NCBI RefSeq assembly: GCF_902506495.1
Contig: NZ_LR733264.1
Location: 1,353,312 to 1,417,311 of the forward strand
From: Pseudomonas sp. 8O
Lineage (GTDB): Bacteria; Pseudomonadota; Gammaproteobacteria; Pseudomonadales; Pseudomonadaceae
Direction of reading: 5' to 3'
Length of the DNA: 64,000 nt
The notes beneath the pieces were generated by a model. It was not told the origin of the DNA. It ran no database searches and saw only the letters and a list, made by a program, of their open reading frames with translations. Shown here in pieces: positions 27,678-35,592 of this stretch. The first letter of the stretch is position 1, and every line of letters starts with the position of its first letter. The position numbers and the translations under genes are program-made.

Positions 27678-28658
27678 ATGAAAGTAAAAAACACCTTGGG
27701 CGTAGTCATTGGCTCTCTCGTTGCCGCAACCTCCTTCGGCGCGCTGGCGCAAGGCCAAGGCGCTGTCGAGGTGGAGGGCTTCGTCAATCGCTACTTCACC
27801 GACGTTCAGCGTGATTACGCGCACAACGAAGGCAACCTGTTCGGTGGCAGCATCGGCTACTACCTGACTGACGACGTCGAACTGGCGCTGTCCTATGGCG
27901 AATACCATGATCTGCGCGGTGAAGGTTCGCAAGGCAGCAAGAACATCAAGGGCAACCTGACCGACCTGAAGGCCATCTACCACTTCGGTCAGCCGGGTGT
28001 TGGTCTGCGTCCGTACGTTTCTGCTGGTTTCGGCCACCAGAGCATTGGCGACGCCAACAGCGGTGGTCGTGACCACTCCACCCTGGCCATCGCTGGCGCA
28101 GGTGCCAAGTACTACTTCACCGAAATGTTCTACGCCCGTGCTGGCGTTGACGCTCTGTACAACATCGACCAGGGCGACACCGAGTGGCAAGCTGGCGTGG
28201 GTGTTGGTCTGAACTTCGGTGGTGGCAGCAAGCCTGCTCCGGCCCCGGTCGTTGCTGCTGCGCCCGAGCCGATGCCTGAGCCCGCTCCGGAGCCGGTGAT
28301 GGAAGCTGTTCGCGTTGAGTTGGACGTCAAGTTCGACTTCGACAAAGACCGCGTCAAAGAAGAAAGCTATGGCGACATCAAGAACCTGGCTGACTTCATG
28401 AACCAGTACCCGCAGACCACCACCACTGTTGAAGGTCACACCGACTCCGTTGGTAGCGACGCTTACAACCAGAAGCTGTCCGAGCGTCGTGCGAACGCCG
28501 TTCGTGAAGTTCTGGTCAACCAGTATGGTGTTGACGGTAGCCGCGTGAACACTGCCGGCTACGGTGAAACCCGTCCGGTTGCTGACAACGCCACCGACTC
28601 CGGTCGCGCTATCAACCGTCGCGTTGAAGCTGAAGTAGAAGCCCAGATCCAGCAGTAA
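27678..28658 (+). CDS. oprF: OprF, major OmpA-like outer-membrane porin
   Basis: A 326-aa outer-membrane protein. It has a signal peptide (cleavage near FGALA-QG), an eight-strand barrel domain to about residue 180, a proline/alanine-rich linker (PAPAPVVAAAPEPMPEP) and a C-terminal OmpA peptidoglycan-binding domain with VEGHTDSVGS and NRRVEAEV. It contributes to cell shape, permeability and anchoring of the envelope. The P. aeruginosa protein carries a cysteine-containing loop in the linker region; here no cysteine occurs at all and the linker is Pro/Ala-rich. The 108-bp leader after sigX should contain the SigX-dependent promoter, which I could not pin down. Confidence 0.96.
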   Translation: MKVKNTLGVVIGSLVAATSFGALAQGQGAVEVEGFVNRYFTDVQRDYAHNEGNLFGGSIGYYLTDDVELALSYGEYHDLRGEGSQGSKNIKGNLTDLKAIYHFGQPGVGLRPYVSAGFGHQSIGDANSGGRDHSTLAIAGAGAKYYFTEMFYARAGVDALYNIDQGDTEWQAGVGVGLNFGGGSKPAPAPVVAAAPEPMPEPAPEPVMEAVRVELDVKFDFDKDRVKEESYGDIKNLADFMNQYPQTTTTVEGHTDSVGSDAYNQKLSERRANAVREVLVNQYGVDGSRVNTAGYGETRPVADNATDSGRAINRRVEAEVEAQIQQ

Positions 28659-28675
28659 CGCTTCTGGTGCTCCAA

Positions 28676-28706
28676 GAAAAACCCGGCCTCGGCCGGGTTT
28701 TTCTTT
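28676..28706 (+). terminator. Terminator of oprF
   Basis: A 13-bp perfect stem (28676-28688 with 28691-28703, GAAAAACCCGGCC) with a 2-nt loop and a T-rich end. Confidence 0.93.
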
Positions 28707-28770
28707 TCTGGAATAAAAAAGCTCGCCATGGGGGGCGGGCAAGCAACGACTTCGCAGGAGCGCGAAGTTA

Positions 28771-29514
28771 TCAGGCATGTAGGAGCAGGGGCATGCTGAT
28801 CTGCGTGCTGGCGCGGGCGACTTCGCCGATCACCAGAATGGCCGGGCTTTTCAGAGCGAAGGCCATGGCGTCGTCCTGCATCGTCGCGAGGTGGCTGCGG
28901 CATTCGCGCTGCTCGGGCAGCGAGGCGTTCTCGATCATGGCCACCGGCATCTCGCCGCTCAAGCCGCCAGCGAGCAGACCATCGCGAATATCCGCCAGCT
29001 TGGCCACGCCCATGTAGACGACCAATGTAGTGCCGCTCTGTGCCAGCGCATGCCAGTTCAGTGAGCTGTCATCCTGAGTATGGGCGGTGACCAAGGTTAC
29101 GCCGCGTGCCACGCCGCGCAGGGTCAGGGGAATGCCGCAGTTGGTGGCACCGGCCAACCCGGCGGTGATGCCGTTGACCATCTCCACTTCGATGCCGTGC
29201 TCGCCGAGCCAGTCGGCTTCCTCGCTGCCACGGCCGAAGATGCACGGATCGCCGCCTTTCAGGCGCACCACGCACTTGCCCTGGCGTGCATAGCGCAGCA
29301 TCAGGCGATGGATGAAGGCCTGGGGGGTGGAGCGACAACCGCCGCGCTTACCTACCGATACGATACGGGCGCCGGGGCAGTGCTCGAGCACGGCCGGGTT
29401 GACCAGATCGTCGATCATCACGATCTCGGCCTGTTTCAGCGCCTTGACCGCCTTGAGCGTGAGTAGCTCGGGATCACCGGGACCAGCGCCAACCAGCCAG
29501 ACTTTTGCGTTCAT
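28771..29514 (-). CDS. cobA: CobA, uroporphyrinogen-III C-methyltransferase
   Basis: A 247-aa SAM-dependent methyltransferase. VWLVGAGPGDPELLTLKA is the N-terminal SAM loop, VRLKGGDPCIFGRGSEE the second signature, and TLVVYMG the third. It makes precorrin-2 for siroheme (and B12). The next genes on the strand are nitrate and nitrite reductase, and NirB needs siroheme, so the link is functional. ATG 29514 is chosen from the family N-terminus; the open frame further upstream runs through a repeat. It is the last gene of the nir cluster, 150 bp after the reductase gene. Confidence 0.95.
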   Translation of the reverse strand: MNAKVWLVGAGPGDPELLTLKAVKALKQAEIVMIDDLVNPAVLEHCPGARIVSVGKRGGCRSTPQAFIHRLMLRYARQGKCVVRLKGGDPCIFGRGSEEADWLGEHGIEVEMVNGITAGLAGATNCGIPLTLRGVARGVTLVTAHTQDDSSLNWHALAQSGTTLVVYMGVAKLADIRDGLLAGGLSGEMPVAMIENASLPEQRECRSHLATMQDDAMAFALKSPAILVIGEVARASTQISMPLLLHA

Positions 29515-29525
29515 ATCGGGTTCCT

Positions 29526-29661
29526 CGTAGGGTGCGTCGTGCGCACCAAGTCGTTTGCTGGTTCCCACGCTCCGGCGTGGGAACGGATTCGGGGACGCTC
29601 TGCGTCCCATGAGACGCGGAGCGTCTCGGCCTGCATACCCACGCAGAGCGTGGGTACGATC
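29526..29661. repeat. Extragenic repeat elements between cobA and the nitrate reductase gene
   Basis: Two repeat types are adjacent. GTAGGGTGCGTCGTGCGCACC (about 29527-29547) is a family also found at 37287-37349, near 44937 and at 62961-63024. A run of short palindromes follows: TTCCCACGCTCCGGCGTGGGAA, GACGCTCTGCGTCCCATGAG with GACGCGGAGCGTC, and CCCACGCAGAGCGTGGG. They lie inside the nir-cobA transcript. Confidence 0.75.
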
Positions 29662-29664
29662 AAT

Positions 29665-32379
29665 TCATGCGTTCACTGCAGTGGGCTGTTGGGCCAGCAG
29701 ACGTTTGATTTCAGGGACACAGGAGCCACAGCTGGTGCCGCACTTGAGCTCCTGCATGAGGCTCTCCAGATCCAGGCCGCGTGCAATGCCGGCGCACACC
29801 GCGCTTTCGCTGATGTTCAGGCAGTTGCACAGGGTCTTGCTGCGGGTGGAGGCGGCATTGCCTGGCGGTGCTGAGACCGGGGCGAGCAGCCAACGGCGCA
29901 GATCGGCGTCAGCCTGGCCCTCCAGCCACAGGGTCCTGAGCCATTCGCTGGCGGCGGTTTCGCCGGCCAGGCGGATGCTGACGATACGGCCGCTCTCGAT
30001 GCGCACGCGCTTGCCTACCGCGCGACGCGGGTCGTCGTAGGCCAGCACCGGGCCTTCATTCAGGCGCAGCAGGCGGTCGATCTGCGCCAGCAGCTCGGGC
30101 TGCGGCGCAACGGCGCTGGCAGCGCGAATGAGCAGGGCGGGGCGCTCTCGACCGGTGGGGGTGAGGCTGGCGTAGGCGAACTCCTCGAACAGCGGACGCA
30201 GGGACTCGAAGCGGCTCTGCACCTCACCCTCGACCAGGGCGAACAACTGCCAGGGCAGCTCGACCTTGTCCACCTCGACGCCGGCATGCTTGAGCTCTGG
30301 CTGCTTGGACAGCGGATCGAAGGCCGGCTGGGTCAGCACGTTGGTGCCCAGGCCCTTGAGGAAGCGGTCGCCCCAGTGCATCGGCAGCCAGGCCTGGCCT
30401 GGGCGCACCGACTCGTCAGCCTGCACCGGCAGGATCAGGCTGCCACGACGGCTGCGCAGCTTGACCAGATCGCCGTCCTGCAGGCGACGGCGGCGCAACT
30501 CGTCCGTGTGCAGGCCGAGCACGGCGGCCTCGACATGACCGAACAGGCGCGCGGCGGTGCCAGTGCGGCTCATGCCGTGCCACTGGTCGCGCAGGCGTCC
30601 GGTGTTGAGCGTCAGCGAGTAACGTGCCTCGCGCTTTTCCTTCGGCGCGCGGTACGGGTCGACGTGGAACTGCGCGCGTCCGCTGGCGGTTGGGAAGCGG
30701 CCGTCGGCATAGAGTCGCGCGGTGCCCTGGCGTGCGCCGGTCGGAAACGGCCATTGCTGGGGACCTTGGTCATCGAGCAGCGCGTAGCTCAGCCCCGAGA
30801 GGTCGAGGTCACGCTGGGCAGTCAGATGCTTGTATTCCTCGAACAGCGCCTCGCTGCTGGCGAAGTCGAACAGGCTGGGCAGGCCGGGGCGGAGCAGTTG
30901 TTCCAGGCGACGAGCGAAGTCGCAGGTGATCGACCAATCGGGCCGCGCCTCTACGGGCGCTGGCACGGCGCGGCGTACATGGCTGACGCGACGCTCGGAG
31001 TTGGTTACCGTGCCTTCCTTCTCGCCCCAACTGGCAGCGGGCAGCAGCAGGTCGGCGTAGCGGCAGGTCTCGGTGGTGAAGAAGGCTTCCTGCACCACGA
31101 CGAAGGGGCAGGCGGCCAAGGCCTCATGCACCTTGTTCTGGTCCGGCAGCGACTGCGCCGGGTTGGTGCAGGCGATCCACAGCGCCTTGATGCGCCCGTC
31201 GTGCACCGCATCGAACAGCTCGATGGCGGACAGCCCGGGCTTCTCTGGCAGGGCGTCGACGCCCCAGTAGGCGGCGACTTCGGCGCGGTGTTCGGCGTTG
31301 CCGGCCTCGCGGTGGCCCGGCAGCAGGTTGCTCAGGCTGCCGGTCTCGCGGCCACCCATGGCGTTGGGCTGGCCGGTCAGCGAGAAGGGGCCGGCGCCGG
31401 GCCTGCCGATCTGCCCGGTGGCCAGGTGCAGGTTGATCAGCGCGCTGTTCTTGGCGCTGCCGGCGCTGGACTGATTGAGCCCCATGCACCACAGCGAGAG
31501 GAAGGAGGGCGCGCGGCCGATAAGCTCGGCGCAGCGCTGCAGGGCGTCGAGGCTGATGCCGCAGATATCGGCGGTGGCTGCCGGGCTGTAGTCGCGCACC
31601 AGGTTTTTCAGCGCCTCGAAGCCTTCGGTGTGGGTGTCGATATAGCGGCGGTCGACCCAGCCTTCCCACAGCAGGATGTGCAGGATGCCGTGAAACAGCG
31701 CGACGTCGGTGCCGGGCAGGATCGCCAGGTGCAGGTCGGCCAGCTCGCAGGTGTCGGTGCGCCGCGGATCGATGACGATGACCTGCATCTCGGGGCGGCG
31801 AGCCTTGGCTTCTTCCAGACGGCGGAACAGCACCGGGTGGGCGTAGGCCATGTTGGAGCCGGCGATCAGTACGCAGTCGCTCTGCTCGATGTCCTCGTAA
31901 CTGCAGGGCGGAGCGTCGGCGCCGAGGCTGCGCTTGTAGCCGACCACGGCGCTGGACATGCACAGCCGCGAGTTGGAGTCGATATTGTGGGTGCCGACCA
32001 GGGCGCGGGCCAGCTTGTTGAAGGCGTAGTAATCCTCGGTCAGCAGCTGGCCGGAGATATAGAAGGCCACGCTGTCCGGGCCGTGCTCGCGGATGGTCTC
32101 GGCGAACACCGCCGCGGCGTGGTCCAGGGCGCTGTCCCAGTCCGTGCGCGAACGGGCCAGGTCCTTGCCCAGGCGCAGTTCGGGATGGAGGGCGCGGGCG
32201 TCGAGGTCACCGGTCAGGTGCAGGGTCGAGCCTTTGCTGCACAGTTTGCCGAAGTTGGCCGGGTGGCTGGGATCGCCGGCGACGCCGAGGATCTTCTCGC
32301 CGTCGTGCTCGATCAGCACACCGCAGCCCACGCCGCAGTAGCAGCAGGTGGAGGCGGTGATTTGAGTGGGGCTGGCCAT
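29665..32379 (-). CDS. nasC: Assimilatory nitrate reductase, catalytic subunit with C-terminal [2Fe-2S] domain
   Basis: A 904-aa molybdopterin oxidoreductase. An N-terminal 4Fe-4S motif (CCYCGVGCG with a later LCSKG cysteine) is followed by the Mo-bis-MGD domains (FYISGQLLTEDYY, SNMAYAHP, GMNQ-type region seen as GLNQSSAGS) and a C-terminal BFD-like domain with cysteines in CNCLNISES and CGTSCGSCVP. It reduces nitrate to nitrite in the cytosol. The extra C-terminal cluster domain fits an NAD(P)H-linked assimilatory enzyme. It is downstream of nirBD on the same strand and upstream of cobA, so nitrate and nitrite reduction and siroheme synthesis are grouped. The gene name varies between species. 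Confidence 0.92.
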   Translation of the reverse strand: MASPTQITASTCCYCGVGCGVLIEHDGEKILGVAGDPSHPANFGKLCSKGSTLHLTGDLDARALHPELRLGKDLARSRTDWDSALDHAAAVFAETIREHGPDSVAFYISGQLLTEDYYAFNKLARALVGTHNIDSNSRLCMSSAVVGYKRSLGADAPPCSYEDIEQSDCVLIAGSNMAYAHPVLFRRLEEAKARRPEMQVIVIDPRRTDTCELADLHLAILPGTDVALFHGILHILLWEGWVDRRYIDTHTEGFEALKNLVRDYSPAATADICGISLDALQRCAELIGRAPSFLSLWCMGLNQSSAGSAKNSALINLHLATGQIGRPGAGPFSLTGQPNAMGGRETGSLSNLLPGHREAGNAEHRAEVAAYWGVDALPEKPGLSAIELFDAVHDGRIKALWIACTNPAQSLPDQNKVHEALAACPFVVVQEAFFTTETCRYADLLLPAASWGEKEGTVTNSERRVSHVRRAVPAPVEARPDWSITCDFARRLEQLLRPGLPSLFDFASSEALFEEYKHLTAQRDLDLSGLSYALLDDQGPQQWPFPTGARQGTARLYADGRFPTASGRAQFHVDPYRAPKEKREARYSLTLNTGRLRDQWHGMSRTGTAARLFGHVEAAVLGLHTDELRRRRLQDGDLVKLRSRRGSLILPVQADESVRPGQAWLPMHWGDRFLKGLGTNVLTQPAFDPLSKQPELKHAGVEVDKVELPWQLFALVEGEVQSRFESLRPLFEEFAYASLTPTGRERPALLIRAASAVAPQPELLAQIDRLLRLNEGPVLAYDDPRRAVGKRVRIESGRIVSIRLAGETAASEWLRTLWLEGQADADLRRWLLAPVSAPPGNAASTRSKTLCNCLNISESAVCAGIARGLDLESLMQELKCGTSCGSCVPEIKRLLAQQPTAVNA

Positions 32380-32411
32380 GTTCGGAGCTCCTGAGGCGCG
32401 GGGAAGTTCTG

Positions 32412-32460
32412 GTGGGAGGGGGCTTCAGCCGCGACCGTCGCCGCTGAAGCGCCTCCCACA
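32412..32460. repeat. Pseudomonas REP-like inverted repeat between nirD and nitrate reductase
   Basis: GTGGGAGGGGGCTTCAGCCG is followed by its near-complement GCTGAAGCGCCTCCCAC. This is the typical Pseudomonas REP form (GTGGGAG...GGCTT...GCCGCGA) and forms a hairpin within the transcript. Confidence 0.8.
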
Positions 32461-32467
32461 GGGCTGG

Positions 32468-32785
32468 CTAGCTGCTAAGAGCGAGGGCCAGCAACACGCG
32501 GCCGCTCTCCACCTTGGCATGGTGCCGATGGGCGCAGCCCACGTCCGGCGCCACGGCATCGCCGGACTCCAGCTCGATCTGCCAGTTGTGCAGCGGGCAG
32601 GCCACACGCTTGCCGTAGATCAGTCCCTGGGACAGTGGGCCGCCCTTGTGCGGGCAGCGGTCGTCGAGGGCGAATACTTCATCGTTACTGGTGCGGAAGA
32701 TGGCGATATCGCCTTTCGGCCCGGCGATGATGCGCGAGCCGAGCACGTTGATCTCTTCCAGGGCGCAGATATCCAGCCAGTTCAT
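32468..32785 (-). CDS. nirD: NirD, nitrite reductase small subunit
   Basis: A 105-aa Rieske-fold protein with CPHKGGPLSQG and CPLHNW, the two Cys-His pairs that bind the 2Fe-2S cluster in this copy. It accompanies NirB in NADH-dependent nitrite reduction to ammonium. The ATG overlaps the nirB stop by four bases. A REP-like hairpin separates it from the nitrate reductase gene downstream. Confidence 0.94.
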   Translation of the reverse strand: MNWLDICALEEINVLGSRIIAGPKGDIAIFRTSNDEVFALDDRCPHKGGPLSQGLIYGKRVACPLHNWQIELESGDAVAPDVGCAHRHHAKVESGRVLLALALSS

Positions 32786-35238
32786 ACGGTGGCCTCCTCG
32801 ATTTGCACGACCTTGATGGTGTCGAACTCTTTCTTCAGTTGCGGCGTCTCAATGCGCTCCTTCCACGGGTCCTGCTCGAACGACAGGGCGTAGTGCAGGC
32901 GCGCGGCCAGGGCCTTGCGATTGACTTCGTCTTCCAGCACCGCCTTCTTGATGTGCTCCATGCCGACGCGCTGCATGTAGTGCACGGTGCGCTCCAGATA
33001 GAAGGCCTCTTCGCGATAGAGCTGAAGGAAGGCGGCGTTGTATTCGCGTACTTCTTCGGCGGTTTTCACCTTGACGAAGAACTCGGCCACCTCGGTCTTG
33101 ATCCCGCCGTTGCCGCCGATGTACATCTCGAAGCCGGAGTCCACGCCGATGATGCCGACGTCCTTGATGCCGGCCTCGGCGCAGTTGCGCGGGCAGCCGG
33201 AGACCGCCAGCTTGACCTTGTGCGGCGACCACATGTTGAACAGGTCGTGCTCCAGGTCGATGCCCAGCTGGGTGGAGTTCTGCGTACCGAAACGGCAGAA
33301 CTCGCTGCCGACGCAGGTCTTCACCGTGCGGATGGACTTGCCGTAGGCGTGGCCGGAGGGCATGTCCAGGTCCTTCCACACGGCCGGCAGGTCGTCCTTC
33401 TTGATGCCCAGCAGGTCGATACGCTGGCCGCCGGTGACTTTGACCATGGGTACGTTGTACTTGTCGGCCACATCGGCGATGCGGCGCAGCTCGGACGGAT
33501 TGGTTACGCCGCCCCACATACGCGGTACCACCGAGTAGGTGCCGTCCTTCTGGATATTGGCGTGGGCGCGCTCGTTGATCAGGCGCGACTGCGGGTCGTC
33601 CTTGGCCTCGCCTGGCCAGGTCGAGATCAGGTAGTAGTTCAGCGCCGGGCGGCAGGTGGCGCAGCCGTTGGGCGTGCTCCAGTTGAGAAACGCCATGGTC
33701 TGCGCCATGGAGGTCAGATGCTGCTCGCGTATCGCCTTGCGGATCTGCCCGTGATTGAGGTCGGAGCAGCCGCAGATGGCTTTCTCGCTCTTGGGCTTGA
33801 CGTCGGCGGCGCCGCCGACGGTGCTGATCAGGATCTGCTCGACCAGACCGGCGCAGGAGCCGCAGGAGCTGGCGGCCTTGGTGTGCTTCTTGACCTCGTC
33901 GACCGAGAACAGACCGTTCTCCTGGATTGCCTTGACGATGGTGCCCTTGCACACGCCGTTGCAGCCGCAGATTTCCATGCTGTCGGGCATGTTGGCGGTT
34001 TTACCTGCGCCCTGGTGGCCAACGTCGCCGATGGCACCTTCGCCAAACATCAGGTGGTCGCGGATCTCGCTGACGTTGTGGTTCTCGCGGATCTGGCGGA
34101 AGTACCAGCCACCGTCGGCGGTGTCGCCGTACAGGCAGGCGCCGACCAGCACGTCGTCCTTGATCACCAGCTTCTTGTATACGCCGCCAATGGGATCGGA
34201 CAGGGTGATGGTCTCGGTGCCTTCACCGCCCATGAATTCGCCGGCGGAGAACAGGTCGATGCCGGTGACCTTGAGCTTGGTCGAGGTCACCGAGCCCTGG
34301 TAGCGGGCGAAGCCGAGCTGGGCCAGGTGGTTGGCGCAGACCTTGGCCTGCTCGAACAGCGGCGCCACCAGACCGTAGGCGATGCCACGGTGGCTGGCGC
34401 ATTCGCCGATGGCGTAGACGCGTGGGTCAAAGGTCTGCAGGGTGTCGTTGACCAGGATGCCGCGGTTGCAGGCAAGCCCGGCGCTCTCGGCCAATTCACT
34501 GTTGGGGCGGATGCCGGCCGCCATCACCACCAGGTCGGCGGGAATCACCTCGCCGTCCTTGAACTTCACCGCGCAGACGCGCCCTTCGCCGTTGTCCAGC
34601 AGTTCGGCGGTGTGCTTGGGCAGGAGGAATTTCAGGCCGCGATCTTCAAGGGACTTCTGCAGTAGCTCGCCGGCGGTGCGGTCGAGCTGGCGCTCCAGCA
34701 GCCAGTCGCCGATATGCACCACGGTGACGTCCATGCCGCGCAGCTTGAGGCCGTTGGCAGCCTCCAGGCCGAGCAGGCCGCCACCGATGACCACCGCGTG
34801 CTTATGGGTCTTGGCGGTGTCCATCATCATCTGGGTGTCGGCGATGTCGCGGTAGCCGATCACACCGGCCAGGTCCTTGCCCGGGATCGGCAGAATGAAG
34901 GGGTTGGAACCGGTGGCGATGAGCAGGCGGTCGTACTCGGCTTCGCTGCCATCGTCGGCGATGACCAGGCGCTTCTTGCGGTCGATCTTGACCACCTTGC
35001 GCCCGAGCAACAGCTTGATGTCGTTTTCCGCGTACCAGTTCAGATCGTTGAGAACGATCTCCTCGAAGGTCTGCTCGCCAGCCAGCACGGGGGAGAGCAG
35101 GATGCGGTTGTAGTTGGGGTGCGGCTCGGCGCCGAACACGGTGATGTCGTAGAGGTCGGGGGCGAGCTTGAGCAGCTCTTCGAGGGTGCGCACACCCGCC
35201 ATGCCGTTGCCGATCATCACCAGCTTGAGTTTTTGCAT
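32782..35238 (-). CDS. nirB: NirB, NAD(P)H-dependent assimilatory nitrite reductase large subunit
   Basis: An 818-aa multi-domain enzyme. In order: FAD/NAD domain starting KLVMIGNGMAGVRTLEEL; two BFD-like [2Fe-2S] segments (CGCNGVCKGTIVKAI with SCGSCAGLV, and CGCSDLNHGQIRKAI with GCATCRPAL); and the sulfite/nitrite reductase domain with TCVGSEFCRFGTQ and SGCPRNCAEAG, whose cysteines bind the 4Fe-4S cluster and siroheme. ATG 35238 is favoured over 35247 because AGGAG stands about nine bases upstream. It is the first gene of the nirBD-nitrate reductase-cobA run, behind a 220-nt leader with antitermination structure. Confidence 0.95.
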   Translation of the reverse strand: MQKLKLVMIGNGMAGVRTLEELLKLAPDLYDITVFGAEPHPNYNRILLSPVLAGEQTFEEIVLNDLNWYAENDIKLLLGRKVVKIDRKKRLVIADDGSEAEYDRLLIATGSNPFILPIPGKDLAGVIGYRDIADTQMMMDTAKTHKHAVVIGGGLLGLEAANGLKLRGMDVTVVHIGDWLLERQLDRTAGELLQKSLEDRGLKFLLPKHTAELLDNGEGRVCAVKFKDGEVIPADLVVMAAGIRPNSELAESAGLACNRGILVNDTLQTFDPRVYAIGECASHRGIAYGLVAPLFEQAKVCANHLAQLGFARYQGSVTSTKLKVTGIDLFSAGEFMGGEGTETITLSDPIGGVYKKLVIKDDVLVGACLYGDTADGGWYFRQIRENHNVSEIRDHLMFGEGAIGDVGHQGAGKTANMPDSMEICGCNGVCKGTIVKAIQENGLFSVDEVKKHTKAASSCGSCAGLVEQILISTVGGAADVKPKSEKAICGCSDLNHGQIRKAIREQHLTSMAQTMAFLNWSTPNGCATCRPALNYYLISTWPGEAKDDPQSRLINERAHANIQKDGTYSVVPRMWGGVTNPSELRRIADVADKYNVPMVKVTGGQRIDLLGIKKDDLPAVWKDLDMPSGHAYGKSIRTVKTCVGSEFCRFGTQNSTQLGIDLEHDLFNMWSPHKVKLAVSGCPRNCAEAGIKDVGIIGVDSGFEMYIGGNGGIKTEVAEFFVKVKTAEEVREYNAAFLQLYREEAFYLERTVHYMQRVGMEHIKKAVLEDEVNRKALAARLHYALSFEQDPWKERIETPQLKKEFDTIKVVQIEEATV

Positions 35239-35351
35239 GCCGGCCATCTCCTGAAGAAAAATCACGGTCGAAAAAATTGTCGGGAGCAATTTTTAACGTC
35301 GCTCCGCGACGGCTCGAAGAGTGGCCGCCAGGGATGGCAGGCCAGAAAAAC

Positions 35352-35391
35352 AAAAAAGGCGTCCCGCTAGTCACCTAGCGAGGACGCCTTT
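35352..35391 (-). terminator. Leader terminator upstream of nirB
   Basis: On the minus strand AAAGGCGTCC pairs with GGACGCCTTT (plus coordinates 35382-35391 with 35355-35364) around an inner CGCTAG/CTAGCG stem, followed by a T run. It lies inside the nirB leader, about 115 nt before the start codon, so transcription must pass it. Confidence 0.88.
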
Positions 35392-35398
35392 GTCCAGG

Positions 35399-35437
35399 TC
35401 CCGTTCTATCGGGAAGTGCAGCCTTCTTCGTTGAAGG
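35399..35437 (-). promoter_or_regulatory. ANTAR-type two-hairpin antitermination element of nirB
   Basis: On the minus strand two small hairpins precede the terminator. P1 is CCTTC-AACGAA-GAAGG (35437-35422) and P2 is TCCCG-ATAGAA-CGGGA (35414-35399). Both have hexanucleotide loops with A at position 1 and G at position 4, the signature recognised by ANTAR proteins such as NasR/NasT. This predicts nitrate-responsive antitermination of the nir operon. Confidence 0.82.
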
Positions 35438-35467
35438 TCGCGCTTTATGTAGTTTGTGGCAGTGCGA

Positions 35468-35485
35468 ATGCAGACCTTGTGCCAA
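35468..35485 (-). promoter_or_regulatory. Sigma-54 promoter of the nirB operon
   Basis: The minus strand reads TTGGCACAAGGTCTGCATT: GG and GC are 10 bases apart (plus CC 35482-35483, GC 35470-35471), a good -24/-12 element. Transcription would begin near 35458. Upstream, G/C-rich GCACC and GGTGC half sites (about 35545-35590) could bind NtrC. Confidence 0.8.
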
Positions 35486-35592
35486 CTCGATCAGATCAGG
35501 GTTTTTCAGGCTTTTCAGCCATTTGGCTGGATCTGTGGAGCGGCTTTTTGCACCTTTGCGAAGCGTTTGGCGCCGCTTTGGTGCGCAGCCGG

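Noticed and set aside
30286..32394. 702-aa plus-strand frame opposite the nitrate reductase
   Set aside because: Antisense shadow created by high G+C third positions; no recognisable domain, and the minus-strand gene is certain.
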